34,184 nucleotides of DNA from a virus. The notes under the pieces were generated by a model, which saw only the letters and a program-made list of their open reading frames with translations, searched no databases and was not told where the DNA came from. A program made the position numbers and the translations under genes. The stretch lies in IMG/VR virus record IMGVR_UViG_3300027754_000260, positions 1 through 34,184 of that record; one strand, given 5' to 3'. This document shows positions 18,724-25,967 of the stretch, one piece after another; the first letter of the stretch is position 1; each line of letters begins with the position of its first letter.

Positions 18724-19928
18724 AGGGTTACAAGCTTATCAATCTCACTTCTAGTATAACCACTATTTAACAACGTGCTAATTGCATCTGCTTTCATTTT
18801 AAAGTTTTCAGCTTGTTGCTTATCATTTTCTTTCATTACTTCAATATGTGAATAGTCAAGTTCTAATATCAAACCTTTAGCAGTTAAACCTAATCTATTT
18901 GATAAATTAAAACAAAGTTGTTCTGACTCAGGAATAATTCTATTTTGATATGTTTGTCGTAAAGCTTCATTCATATTTGAAAACTTAGCATTATTAAGAT
19001 TTGAGTAAATATCTGCATTATGACCGTAAGCATCAATAATACTTTTAAAATCCGCTTCGACCTCTTCAAACAACATTAAGTCTTTTGTAGGAAAACTCAT
19101 TGACTGCCACGATAAAGGCGAACCAGTCATGATTAAAGAGCTTTGTCCATCATGAATACCGTAATCGTTTGAGTGTTGTTGTTCTATTCTTTGTCTTTCT
19201 GTATTGTTTAATGGAATACCTCCACTTGCATCTTTTGAAGCACTTGAAAGAATACCCAACGCTCCTGATTTAACTATTATTTTATTTCTAAAACCGTATG
19301 CACCACGAATATTAGATATAGGCATAGTTAACGAATGCAAAGGACTTAAACCCATTAAAGGGTTATTAGGGTTAACTATTTGAGAAAATATAATATCATT
19401 TACTTCATAAGTTGTTATACTTCCATTGCTTTCTTTTACTTCATATCTTTCTATAATATCTTCAATATTGTTTTGTTTAACATACTTACCAGTCTTAACA
19501 ACCTTAACATAAGCAGAATTAAGATTCACTAAAGTAGATGGAAAAGCACTATTATACGCTCTATTGATATAGATAAATTGATTACCATATATATTTTTTT
19601 GTATTTGATAATCCATTAACCAACTATTTTGATTTTGTACAGGGTTCGGATTAGCTAATAATTTTAATGCTTCATGATTGTCTTGAATTTCACCTTTAAG
19701 ATTTTTAACTACAAATCGACCATTTGATAACATTTGAGCATCTTTATTTATAACTATCGAAAGTTGCGGTGTTGTACGATATAACTCGAATTCATTATCA
19801 TTAATACTTACATACTCCTCTTTGGTAGTTGAATAGTTTTGATTAAAGTATTGTAAAGGAGTTGTTTTAGTAAATCTATTCGTTCCGATGTTGTAAATGC
19901 CTTGTCCTAAAATTTGAAGAAAATTCAT
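18720..19928 (-). CDS. Portal protein (HK97 gp3-like), 402 aa, on the minus strand
   Basis: The dodecameric portal forms the DNA entry vertex and docks terminase and tail. Family features include VINKDAQMLSNGRFVVKN, LLANPNPVQNQNSWLMDY, YGNQFIYINR, the DIIFSQIVNPNNPLMGLSPL stretch, and the C-terminal helical region NMNEALRQTYQNRIIPESEQL. The start is the ATG at 19926-19928. A TTG at 19949 overlaps the -7 box of its own promoter and is unlikely. The gene order terminase-portal-protease-capsid is normal, but here portal alone is inverted: it converges on terminase and diverges from the protease. Its codon use and composition match its neighbours. Confidence 0.92.
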   Translation of the reverse strand: MNFLQILGQGIYNIGTNRFTKTTPLQYFNQNYSTTKEEYVSINDNEFELYRTTPQLSIVINKDAQMLSNGRFVVKNLKGEIQDNHEALKLLANPNPVQNQNSWLMDYQIQKNIYGNQFIYINRAYNSAFPSTLVNLNSAYVKVVKTGKYVKQNNIEDIIERYEVKESNGSITTYEVNDIIFSQIVNPNNPLMGLSPLHSLTMPISNIRGAYGFRNKIIVKSGALGILSSASKDASGGIPLNNTERQRIEQQHSNDYGIHDGQSSLIMTGSPLSWQSMSFPTKDLMLFEEVEADFKSIIDAYGHNADIYSNLNNAKFSNMNEALRQTYQNRIIPESEQLCFNLSNRLGLTAKGLILELDYSHIEVMKENDKQQAENFKMKADAISTLLNSGYTRSEIDKLVTL

Positions 19929-19946
19929 ATAAATATATTTTTTTAA

Positions 19947-19984
19947 CAAATTTACATATTATTATATAAAAATGATTATTTTTG
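19947..19984. promoter_or_regulatory. Divergent promoters for portal (minus) and protease-capsid genes (plus)
   Basis: On the minus strand TAAATTTG (complement of 19947-19954) lies about 19 bases before the portal ATG. On the plus strand TATTTTTG (19977-19984) lies 19 bases before the ATG at 20003. Both match TAnnTTTG; clear -33 TTG elements are lacking in each. Confidence 0.55.
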
Positions 19985-20002
19985 TTAAAAGATTAACACT
20001 CT

Positions 20003-20092
20003 ATGGAAAAAGAAGTTAAGATAATAGATATTAAAAAGCTGAAAAAAGACAAGCTAAAACAAATTAATTCAACTGAAATAGTTAAGAAATGA
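20003..20092 (+). CDS. Small basic peptide, 29 aa, upstream of the protease
   Basis: The ATG at 20003 follows the plus-strand promoter box. The lysine-rich frame (MEKEVKIIDIKKLKKDKLK, ending EIVKK) stops with ATGA overlapping the protease start. The tight coupling supports translation. It may be a leader peptide or a short structural peptide. Confidence 0.5.
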   Translation: MEKEVKIIDIKKLKKDKLKQINSTEIVKK

Positions 20093-20856
20093 CTTTAGAA
20101 GAAATATTAAAAGATAAGCAAGAAGCTATTAATATCAAAAAGAGTGCATATAAACACTCTGACAACGTTTGTAATCATATCATTAAAGATGGTGATGAAA
20201 ATGTAACGAAAATAATATTAGAAGATGAAGAACAAAACAATACAGTTAAAGTAATAGCAAACACTTACTATTGGTTAGATTCTCATGGAGATGTTCACGT
20301 TAAAGGTTGTTTTACAAAATCAATCAAAGAAAGTACAAACAAAATATTTCATTTTGATAATCATGAACATTCATTTAATTCTAAGGTAGGTAAAGTTAAA
20401 TCTGTTAAAGAAGTAAATGTTAACTGGTCTGATTTAGGAGTTGAAAAGGAAGGAAAAACTATTTGTGTTATTGGTGAAACTGAATTGATTGAAGATTATA
20501 ATTGTCAAGTTTACGATGCTTATAAAAACAATGAAGTAAATCAACATTCAGTAGGTATGCAATATGTTAATCTACAAATTGCGGTTAAACAACCTCAGGA
20601 AGTTGAAGCATATAAACTATGGAATGAAATTTATCCAATGTTAGGTAATCAAGAATTAGCTGATAAGATGGGTTATTTTTGGGTAGTTAAAGAAGCAAAA
20701 TTAAAAGAATATAGTTGTGTATTGTGGCAAGGATCAAATTCACTTACACCAACTGTTAAAAATATTGAAGCCGTTGAAGACACTTCAAAAATCGAGCCGT
20801 TGAAAGACACTCAAAACGAACAAAAACAATTTTTTATTAACTTATTAAAAAAGTAA
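20089..20856 (+). CDS. Prohead maturation protease (HK97 U35-like), 255 aa
   Basis: Serine protease that trims the capsid scaffold domain during head maturation. The catalytic His lies in the motif IFHFDNHEH (about 86-94; family pattern LxxDHxxxxxxG, with KVGKV following). The catalytic Ser is in NQHSVGMQYV (about 151-160). The N-terminal segment SDSHGDVHVKGCF-type pattern (LDSHGDVHVKGCFTKSI, about 63-79) is also typical. The C-terminal 50 residues are polar. It is followed after three bases by the major capsid gene, the expected order. Confidence 0.9.
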   Translation: MTLEEILKDKQEAINIKKSAYKHSDNVCNHIIKDGDENVTKIILEDEEQNNTVKVIANTYYWLDSHGDVHVKGCFTKSIKESTNKIFHFDNHEHSFNSKVGKVKSVKEVNVNWSDLGVEKEGKTICVIGETELIEDYNCQVYDAYKNNEVNQHSVGMQYVNLQIAVKQPQEVEAYKLWNEIYPMLGNQELADKMGYFWVVKEAKLKEYSCVLWQGSNSLTPTVKNIEAVEDTSKIEPLKDTQNEQKQFFINLLKK

Positions 20857-20859
20857 CAA

Positions 20860-22134
20860 ATGAACAAATTTGAAACATTCCTACAAACAAAAGGAATTAC
20901 AACTGAAGTATTCGCTACAAAAACTGCTGAAGAGTTAGCAGGATTGTATAACGAATTTAACGAAGTTCAGGCAACTGAATTAAAATCTTTAGTAGATGGA
21001 AAAGCTACAAAAGAAGATATTGAAAAAGCTGTTTCTGAATTGAGAGATGCTCAAATGGAGCAAATGAAGAACCTTAATGAAGCATTGAAAGAAATCGGTC
21101 TTTCTATTAAAGCTAATAAAGAAGGTAATTCAACAGTAAAAGAATCTTCTATTAAAGAAGCTTTAAAATCTAACTCTGATGCTATCAAAACGTTGAAAGA
21201 CAATAGAGATGCTCAATGGGTTAAAATGACTGTTAAGGCGGTTGGTACAATGTTAGAAAGTGCTAACGTATCAGGCGGTAACGTTCCAGTAGAACAACGT
21301 ATTCAAGGATTAAATGCTATCGCTTCAAGACGTATTCGTTTAATGGATTTAGTTTCAAGAGGTAAAGCAACATCTAATCTTATTTCATGGGTTTACCAAT
21401 CAGGTAAAGAAGGGACTGCTGGTGGAACTGCTGAAGGTGCTACAAAAAATCAAATTGATTTTGATTTAGTTGTTGCTTCACAAGTTGTTGTTAAACGTTC
21501 TGCATTCATCAAAGTATCTACTGAAATGTTAGAAGATATTGATTTTATTGAGTCTGAAATTCAAAACGAATTATTAAGAGAATTAAACAAAGATGTTGAG
21601 TTAACGGCTTATTCAGGAAATGGAACTGCTCCAGCAATGAACGGAGTTAGAACAACAGGAACTGCATTTGCGGCTGGTGATTTCGCTTTAGCAATTGATA
21701 ACGCAAACGAAGCTGATGTTTTAGTTGTAGCTATCAATCAAATTGCTATCGCTGAACAACCAGAACCAACTGCTATTTTGATGCACCCAACAGATGTTGC
21801 TAAATTATTAGTAATTAAAGTTTCTGCTACTGACAAACGTTATGTTGAAAGATTACAAATGATTGCTGGACAACTTTCTTTAGATGGTATTCCAATCGTT
21901 AAAACTACACTTGTAACTGCTGGTACTTATTTAGTTGGTGCTTTTAATTTAGCAACTCTTTATGATTTAGGTACTTTATCTATTGAAATGGGGTTAGATG
22001 GAAATGATTTCACTAAAAATCTAAGAACTATAATAGCTGAGTATAGAGGTGCAATGGTTGTTAAAAACAATGATCGTACTGCATTCGTTAAAGGTACATT
22101 CTCAACTGATAAAGCGGCTTTAGAAACTGCATAA
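20860..22134 (+). CDS. Major capsid protein (HK97 fold), 424 aa
   Basis: The N-terminal about 110 residues are charged and helical (coiled-coil delta domain, KEDIEKAVSELRDAQMEQMK), the scaffold removed by the protease. The rest follows the HK97 capsid pattern: DLVSRGKATSNLISWVYQSG, VKRSAFIKVSTEMLEDI, the long spine helix IESEIQNELLRELNKDVE, AILMHPTDVAKLL and a C-terminal IIAEYRGAMVVKNNDRTAFVKG strand set. The codons are less A/T-extreme than most genes here (more GCT, GGT and CGT), consistent with high expression. A hairpin follows within 10 bases of the stop. Confidence 0.94.
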   Translation: MNKFETFLQTKGITTEVFATKTAEELAGLYNEFNEVQATELKSLVDGKATKEDIEKAVSELRDAQMEQMKNLNEALKEIGLSIKANKEGNSTVKESSIKEALKSNSDAIKTLKDNRDAQWVKMTVKAVGTMLESANVSGGNVPVEQRIQGLNAIASRRIRLMDLVSRGKATSNLISWVYQSGKEGTAGGTAEGATKNQIDFDLVVASQVVVKRSAFIKVSTEMLEDIDFIESEIQNELLRELNKDVELTAYSGNGTAPAMNGVRTTGTAFAAGDFALAIDNANEADVLVVAINQIAIAEQPEPTAILMHPTDVAKLLVIKVSATDKRYVERLQMIAGQLSLDGIPIVKTTLVTAGTYLVGAFNLATLYDLGTLSIEMGLDGNDFTKNLRTIIAEYRGAMVVKNNDRTAFVKGTFSTDKAALETA

Positions 22135-22143
22135 TATTAATAT

Positions 22144-22167
22144 AGGGAGTTTGAAATATAACTCCCT
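22144..22167 (+). terminator. Hairpin after the major capsid gene
   Basis: AGGGAGTT (22144-22151) and AACTCCCT (22160-22167) form a perfect 8-bp stem with an 8-base loop, followed by TAATTTTATTT. It is probably a partial terminator or 3' stabiliser that raises capsid mRNA over downstream genes. Confidence 0.65.
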
Positions 22168-22181
22168 TAATTTTATTTAAG

Positions 22182-22343
22182 ATGGCAAAGAAAGTTATTA
22201 GCGAAGTTGTAGAATTAGAACATTTTGACGGAGAGTTAGAATTTGAATGTACTGGTAAATCTAAACACTTACCAATAAAATTAAAGGTTAATTTACATTT
22301 TGATTTGGCTAAGTTGTTTAAACGTTTAGGATATATTAAATAA
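22182..22343 (+). CDS. Small hypothetical protein, 53 aa
   Basis: The ATG lies in the TTTAAGATGG context, 14 bases after the capsid hairpin. The product is MAKKVISEVVELEHFDGELE followed by a basic stretch (KLKVNLHFDLAKLFKRLGYIK). Its stop overlaps the next start by one base (TAATG). It lies between capsid and head-tail connector genes, so it is probably a minor head or connector-related protein. No family is recognised. Confidence 0.72.
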   Translation: MAKKVISEVVELEHFDGELEFECTGKSKHLPIKLKVNLHFDLAKLFKRLGYIK

Positions 22344-22843
22344 TGAGTATAGTTTTAAATAGTGATTTTGTAAATAAATATGAGTTAACGTTAACTCAGT
22401 TTAATACTTCTTTGATTGATAGTTATATCGCAAAGTATGAAAAAGAATACCTAATTAAAATGTTAGGTAAAGCTTTATATGATTTGTTTATTGCTAATTT
22501 AGTTAATGGAGTTCCAACGAGTGCTATTTATCAAACTATATTTAACCCTTTATATGTTGACACTTTTGTAAATGGTGAGGTTGAATCTAACGGAATTAAA
22601 GAAATGTTATTAGGGTTTATCTATTATCATTATACTTTAGACACGCAACAACAACAAACTTCCGTTGGAGTTACTGCTCCCAAAAGTGAAAATTCAGAAG
22701 GTATAAACTTAAATAGTATATCAATAAGCAGATTTAACGACAATGTAAAATCTTATAAAACTATTCAAAGTTACATACAACAAAATTCAAGTAGTTACCC
22801 TACATTTAACGGTAAAGATTTAAAATACGAATACTTTTTATGA
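22343..22843 (+). CDS. Putative head-tail connector protein, 166 aa
   Basis: The position directly behind the capsid and the composition suggest the gp6-like adaptor. Residues about 20-60 form helices (NTSLIDSYIAKYEKEYLIKM, LGKALYDLFIANLV), followed by GIKEMLLGFIYYHYTLDTQQ and a polar Ser/Asn-rich tail. Bacteroidota phages carry unnamed homologous-looking proteins (DUF6712-like) here. It overlaps the next gene by ATGA. Confidence 0.65.
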   Translation: MSIVLNSDFVNKYELTLTQFNTSLIDSYIAKYEKEYLIKMLGKALYDLFIANLVNGVPTSAIYQTIFNPLYVDTFVNGEVESNGIKEMLLGFIYYHYTLDTQQQQTSVGVTAPKSENSEGINLNSISISRFNDNVKSYKTIQSYIQQNSSSYPTFNGKDLKYEYFL

Positions 22844-23538
22844 AAGACATTTTCGACATAGTAAAAGACGAAATAATTGATAAAATTGATTTAACTGTTA
22901 AAGTTATTTCTGTTTCAAATGTTGGTTCTATTTTTACTATTGAATTATGTGATAATAAATGGGTTCGAGTTAATCAATACCTTAACAATGGAACTCACAA
23001 TTGGTTAATTACTGCTATTAATTCAAGCGGAATTATTACTGCAACAAAACCAACTGGCTCATCAAACATTACTAAACGACAAATATTAACCATTAAAGAA
23101 CCTACATTTATGTCAGGTACTAAATTAGCAGTTAATAGTGAGTGGTTAAGTTTAACGAATGATATGCGAAATAAGTTACCATTGATTTGGTTACTAGAAT
23201 CTATTGAGGAGCAAGAGTTTGGTATTAAGTCATCTATTGAAAGAAAATCAAAAATAAGAGTTTTATTTTTAGATGATAATAACCCTAAGCAATATCTTAT
23301 CAAAGATTATCGTAAAAACGTTGTAAGTCCGATGTTGGGGTTAAAAGATGGTTTTGTCGATGCTATCAATAAGAATCTAATTTTCGATTATATTGAAAGT
23401 TGGAGTTCAAAACCGTTTACTCGTTTTGGTACTGAAAATGAGAATGGATATTTAAACAATATACTAGATGCTGATTTATCAGGAGTACAACTAGATATAA
23501 GTTTACCTATCTACAAAAGAAAAGAATGTAAATGTTAA
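22840..23538 (+). CDS. Putative head-tail joining/neck protein, 232 aa
   Basis: It is coupled by ATGA to the connector gene and directly precedes the tail tube gene, the place of head closure or tail completion proteins. The N-terminal half (about 1-85) is beta-rich (VKVISVSNVGSIFTIELCDN, WVRVNQYLNNGTHNWLI), like small barrel adaptor domains. The second half has IWLLESIEEQEFG and IRVLFLDDNNPKQYLIKDY, resembling unnamed tail-completion proteins of Bacteroidota phages. Exact role is inferred from position. Confidence 0.6.
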   Translation: MKDIFDIVKDEIIDKIDLTVKVISVSNVGSIFTIELCDNKWVRVNQYLNNGTHNWLITAINSSGIITATKPTGSSNITKRQILTIKEPTFMSGTKLAVNSEWLSLTNDMRNKLPLIWLLESIEEQEFGIKSSIERKSKIRVLFLDDNNPKQYLIKDYRKNVVSPMLGLKDGFVDAINKNLIFDYIESWSSKPFTRFGTENENGYLNNILDADLSGVQLDISLPIYKRKECKC

Positions 23539-23557
23539 ATTTTAAAATTATAAAAAA

Positions 23558-24454
23558 ATGAGTGATTCTTGTTTATGTGGTGTTGGAATGAATAATACAG
23601 GTTTAGCGACTTGTCTTCCAGCCTTTAAAAAAACTACTGGTATGTTTTTAGTTCCTTTATTTGCGAACGATGGAACGAGAAACAGTATTGATATGTCAAC
23701 AACTATTAGTTTGTCTGCTAAATTAAACAATGCTGATAAATCTAAACGTTTTTATCCTATTCAGGATTTGAAAGATGTTGAGCTTCCAGTTGCTGATACA
23801 AAGTTTAAAACTTACAAAGATGGTACTAAACGTAAATTAGCTGATGGTGTTCGTTCATTCAAGGCTACTATGCCTGAGGCTTCAAGTGTATTAATCGGTA
23901 AATTACAAGGTGTTTCATGTGAGAAATTCGGAGTTTATTTATTCGATATTGATGGACAATTAAGAGGTTTAAAAGATGGCACTTTACTTTATCCAGTTGA
24001 GATTGGCGGATTTGATGCAATATTCAAAGATGCAACAGATGACGAAGTAAACGAAGGTATGATTCAATTTGATTTTGATATTTTATTGAAAATCGCTAAG
24101 TTTTGGATTTTGTCTACTACTGACTTAAATGTTAACCCAAATGAAACGAGCGGTTTAATTGATGCTAATTTAGTTGAGGTTTCAAGTGGTGCAACATCTA
24201 CTGTATTAAAAATTAGTTCAGATTTCGGAAGCGGTTTAGCTTCAAACCCAGCTCCAATTGTTGGATTGGTTACTGCTGACTTCTCAGCTTATAACGATAC
24301 AGATGCTTTAGCAGTTACTGTAACTGTTGCAGAATCTACTACAATTGATGGACAGTATACAATTACTTACACAGCTCAAACAGTAGCAGACAAAGTAACG
24401 TTTAATGTGTTGCCAGCTTCAGGATTTGAAGGAAGTCTTCAAGTAACTATCTAA
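23558..24454 (+). CDS. Major tail (tube) protein, 298 aa
   Basis: A Cys-rich start (MSDSCLCGVGMNNTGLATC) is followed by a beta-rich chain. FYPIQDLKDVELPVADTKFK, GVRSFKATMPEASSVLIGKL and CEKFGVYLFDIDGQLRGL are typical of tail-tube folds in Bacteroidota siphophages. The final about 95 residues (VEVSSGATSTVLKISSDFGSG onward) form an Ig-like or decoration domain. The codons resemble the capsid gene, consistent with high expression. It lies upstream of the tape-measure module. Confidence 0.78.
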   Translation: MSDSCLCGVGMNNTGLATCLPAFKKTTGMFLVPLFANDGTRNSIDMSTTISLSAKLNNADKSKRFYPIQDLKDVELPVADTKFKTYKDGTKRKLADGVRSFKATMPEASSVLIGKLQGVSCEKFGVYLFDIDGQLRGLKDGTLLYPVEIGGFDAIFKDATDDEVNEGMIQFDFDILLKIAKFWILSTTDLNVNPNETSGLIDANLVEVSSGATSTVLKISSDFGSGLASNPAPIVGLVTADFSAYNDTDALAVTVTVAESTTIDGQYTITYTAQTVADKVTFNVLPASGFEGSLQVTI

Positions 24455-24597
24455 TGAGATATAAGATTGATTTTAACCCAATTCATTTAACTATGGATTG
24501 GGTTAATTTTAAAGAGTTATTCTCACACGTTGACGAAAACTATTTAAAATCGGAATGGGAAAAGGCAAACGGAAAGATTAAGAAAACAAAGAAATAA
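24454..24597 (+). CDS. Small hypothetical protein, 47 aa
   Basis: The start overlaps the tail tube stop by one base (TAATG). The product begins MRYKIDFNPIHLTMDWVNF and ends in a lysine-rich tail (KANGKIKKTKK). It is too short for a canonical tail assembly chaperone, but sits in that interval. It ends four bases before a bidirectional terminator. Confidence 0.65.
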   Translation: MRYKIDFNPIHLTMDWVNFKELFSHVDENYLKSEWEKANGKIKKTKK

Positions 24598-24600
24598 AAA

Positions 24601-24632
24601 AAACCCTAGTATTAATTTACTAGGGTTTTTTG
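24601..24632. terminator. Bidirectional terminator
   Basis: AAACCCTAGTA (24601-24611) and TACTAGGGTTT (24618-24628) pair perfectly. T-runs follow on the plus strand, and an A-run precedes on the left that becomes a T-run on the minus strand. It ends both the tail-tube transcript and the converging lipoprotein transcript. Confidence 0.92.
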
Positions 24633-24905
24633 TTATTCATGAGTAGAATAACTTGTATTATTATCTACTTTAATTGTTTCGGTGTAGTTAATCGTATTGT
24701 CAAATCTTGACGTTACATTTACCGAATATTCACCTTTGTTTAATATAATAATATCAAAATCGGTATTATTCATTTTTAAATCTTCAAATTCACTAGATTT
24801 AACCGTTATAGGTTTACCCGAATCATTCGTTATTGTTAATTCATACGTTTTGTACTTTCCACAACTAAATGCTAGTAATGGAATAAATAATAATAGTTTT
24901 TTCAT
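24633..24905 (-). CDS. Minus-strand lipoprotein, 90 aa; likely moron
   Basis: The start is the ATG at 24903-24905; a TTG nine bases upstream is unlikely. The signal MKKLLLFIPLLAFSC contains lipobox LAFSC, so Cys15 would be lipidated after cleavage. The mature part is a small beta-sandwich-like domain (KTYELTITNDSGKPITVKSS, GEYSVNVTSRFDNTINYTE). The gene lies inside the tail module on the opposite strand with its own promoter and terminator, the hallmark of a moron expressed independently of late genes. Superinfection exclusion or masking of a surface receptor is the usual job of such lipoproteins, inferred here. Confidence 0.75.
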   Translation of the reverse strand: MKKLLLFIPLLAFSCGKYKTYELTITNDSGKPITVKSSEFEDLKMNNTDFDIIILNKGEYSVNVTSRFDNTINYTETIKVDNNTSYSTHE

Positions 24906-24906
24906 T

Positions 24907-25023
24907 TTAATCAATTGTTTTAATCGTTAATAATGCTTTAATAATTTTTAATATGTCCTCTTTTATTAAAGGATCATTTGAGATTATCGTTATCTCATTG
25001 TTTTCATCAAATAGTATTTCCAT
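24907..25023 (-). CDS. Minus-strand small protein, 38 aa, upstream of the lipoprotein
   Basis: The ATG at 25021-25023 opens 38 codons (MEILFDENNEITIISNDPLI, then KEDILKIIKALLTIKTID) ending TAA one base before the lipoprotein ATG. It is acidic with an amphipathic C-terminal helix and has a TAGTTTTG promoter box five bases upstream. It forms a two-gene unit with the lipoprotein; function unknown. Confidence 0.6.
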   Translation of the reverse strand: MEILFDENNEITIISNDPLIKEDILKIIKALLTIKTID

Positions 25024-25027
25024 ACTT

Positions 25028-25104
25028 CAAAACTATAAATTATAATCATTCAAAAATCAACGTGTTAAAATATTAACGTATTAACGTAAATTTGTTTAAA
25101 TTTG
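25028..25104. promoter_or_regulatory. Divergent promoters: lipoprotein unit (minus) and tail genes (plus)
   Basis: On the minus strand TAGTTTTG (complement of 25028-25035) has a TTG 22 bases upstream. On the plus strand TAAATTTG occurs twice (25087-25094 and 25097-25104) before the GTG at 25109. A short direct repeat ATTAACGT lies just upstream of the plus boxes and may be a regulatory site. Confidence 0.65.
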
Positions 25105-25108
25105 TATT

Positions 25109-25555
25109 GTGGCTATTGGTAAAACAAAATTAGATGAATTATTACAACGTGGTAAACTTTTAAAAGAGTTAGATGCGTGGAATAGTTCGTTTAATGAAAT
25201 GACAAAGAAGCAATTGATTGATTGGGTGCAAGACCAATTACAACAAGGTAAAGATGGTAAAGATGTTTTACAGGGTACTTATAGTTATGCTACTCAATTA
25301 ATAAGTAAAGGTAGAAAACAACAAGGAGATAACTATACATTTGAAGATACTGGATATTTCTATAATTCTATGCAAGTTTATATCTCAGAATACTTAATCG
25401 AGATTACTGGAGATGGTAAAAAAGGAAATGAAAACCTTTATACAAAATACTCACAATTTTTAACAAGTTTGAACGATGAACATATTGAGAAGCTTAAAAC
25501 GATTATTAATAAAGCCTACATTGACTACATTAGAAAGGTATTACGAATCAATTGA
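25109..25555 (+). CDS. Hypothetical tail-region protein, 148 aa
   Basis: The GTG start follows tandem promoter boxes. Helices occupy residues about 5-50 (KLDELLQRGKLLKELDAW, then WVQDQLQQGKDGKD). They are followed by TYSYATQLISKGRKQQGDNY and FEDTGYFYNSMQVYISEYLI, a pattern seen in unnamed tail proteins of Bacteroidota phages. Position upstream of the tape measure would fit a tail assembly chaperone or a minor tail protein. Its last 80 bases overlap the next gene in a different frame. Confidence 0.65.
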   Translation: MAIGKTKLDELLQRGKLLKELDAWNSSFNEMTKKQLIDWVQDQLQQGKDGKDVLQGTYSYATQLISKGRKQQGDNYTFEDTGYFYNSMQVYISEYLIEITGDGKKGNENLYTKYSQFLTSLNDEHIEKLKTIINKAYIDYIRKVLRIN

Positions 25556-25967
25556 CGAAATGTTTTTAAATGCGTGGGTGAAATGTAATAATAATGAAAT
25601 TAAGTACACTAGAAGGACGTTAACAGATGGAACGGAACAAGAAGATATAAAACAATGGGAAGTTCTGCAAAATCAATATTTAGAACGTTTCGGACTTCCT
25701 GAGGATTATCAAAAGTTTTTAATGTTATCAGTTAGCAAAGCAAAGGCACAACTTGAATACGTTATAACTGGAAAACGATTTGAATTAAATAAAATAACGG
25801 CTTTAGAATTTAAAATAAACTCATTAACAAATAAAAGCGGTGAAGAAATTACAATTCAAAAAATGCTTAATCATTTATCTAAGATGCAAGGCTATACACT
25901 TACTTTATACAATACAACAGTTTCTCAATATTTTGAGTTAATAGACACTTTACAAAAACAAAAATAA
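25476..25967 (+). CDS. Hypothetical tail-region protein, 163 aa
   Basis: The ATG at 25476 lies inside the preceding gene, and an in-frame ATG at 25560 is an alternative. The segment between them (LERYYESIDEMFLNAWVKC) reads like genuine protein and resembles the N-terminal part of unnamed Bacteroidota phage tail proteins, so the longer form is preferred. The remainder is helical (EVLQNQYLERFGLPEDYQKF, SKAKAQLEYVITGKRFEL, MLNHLSKMQGYTLTLYN). It overlaps the tape-measure start by one base. A tail-assembly role is inferred from position. Confidence 0.68.
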   Translation: MNILRSLKRLLIKPTLTTLERYYESIDEMFLNAWVKCNNNEIKYTRRTLTDGTEQEDIKQWEVLQNQYLERFGLPEDYQKFLMLSVSKAKAQLEYVITGKRFELNKITALEFKINSLTNKSGEEITIQKMLNHLSKMQGYTLTLYNTTVSQYFELIDTLQKQK

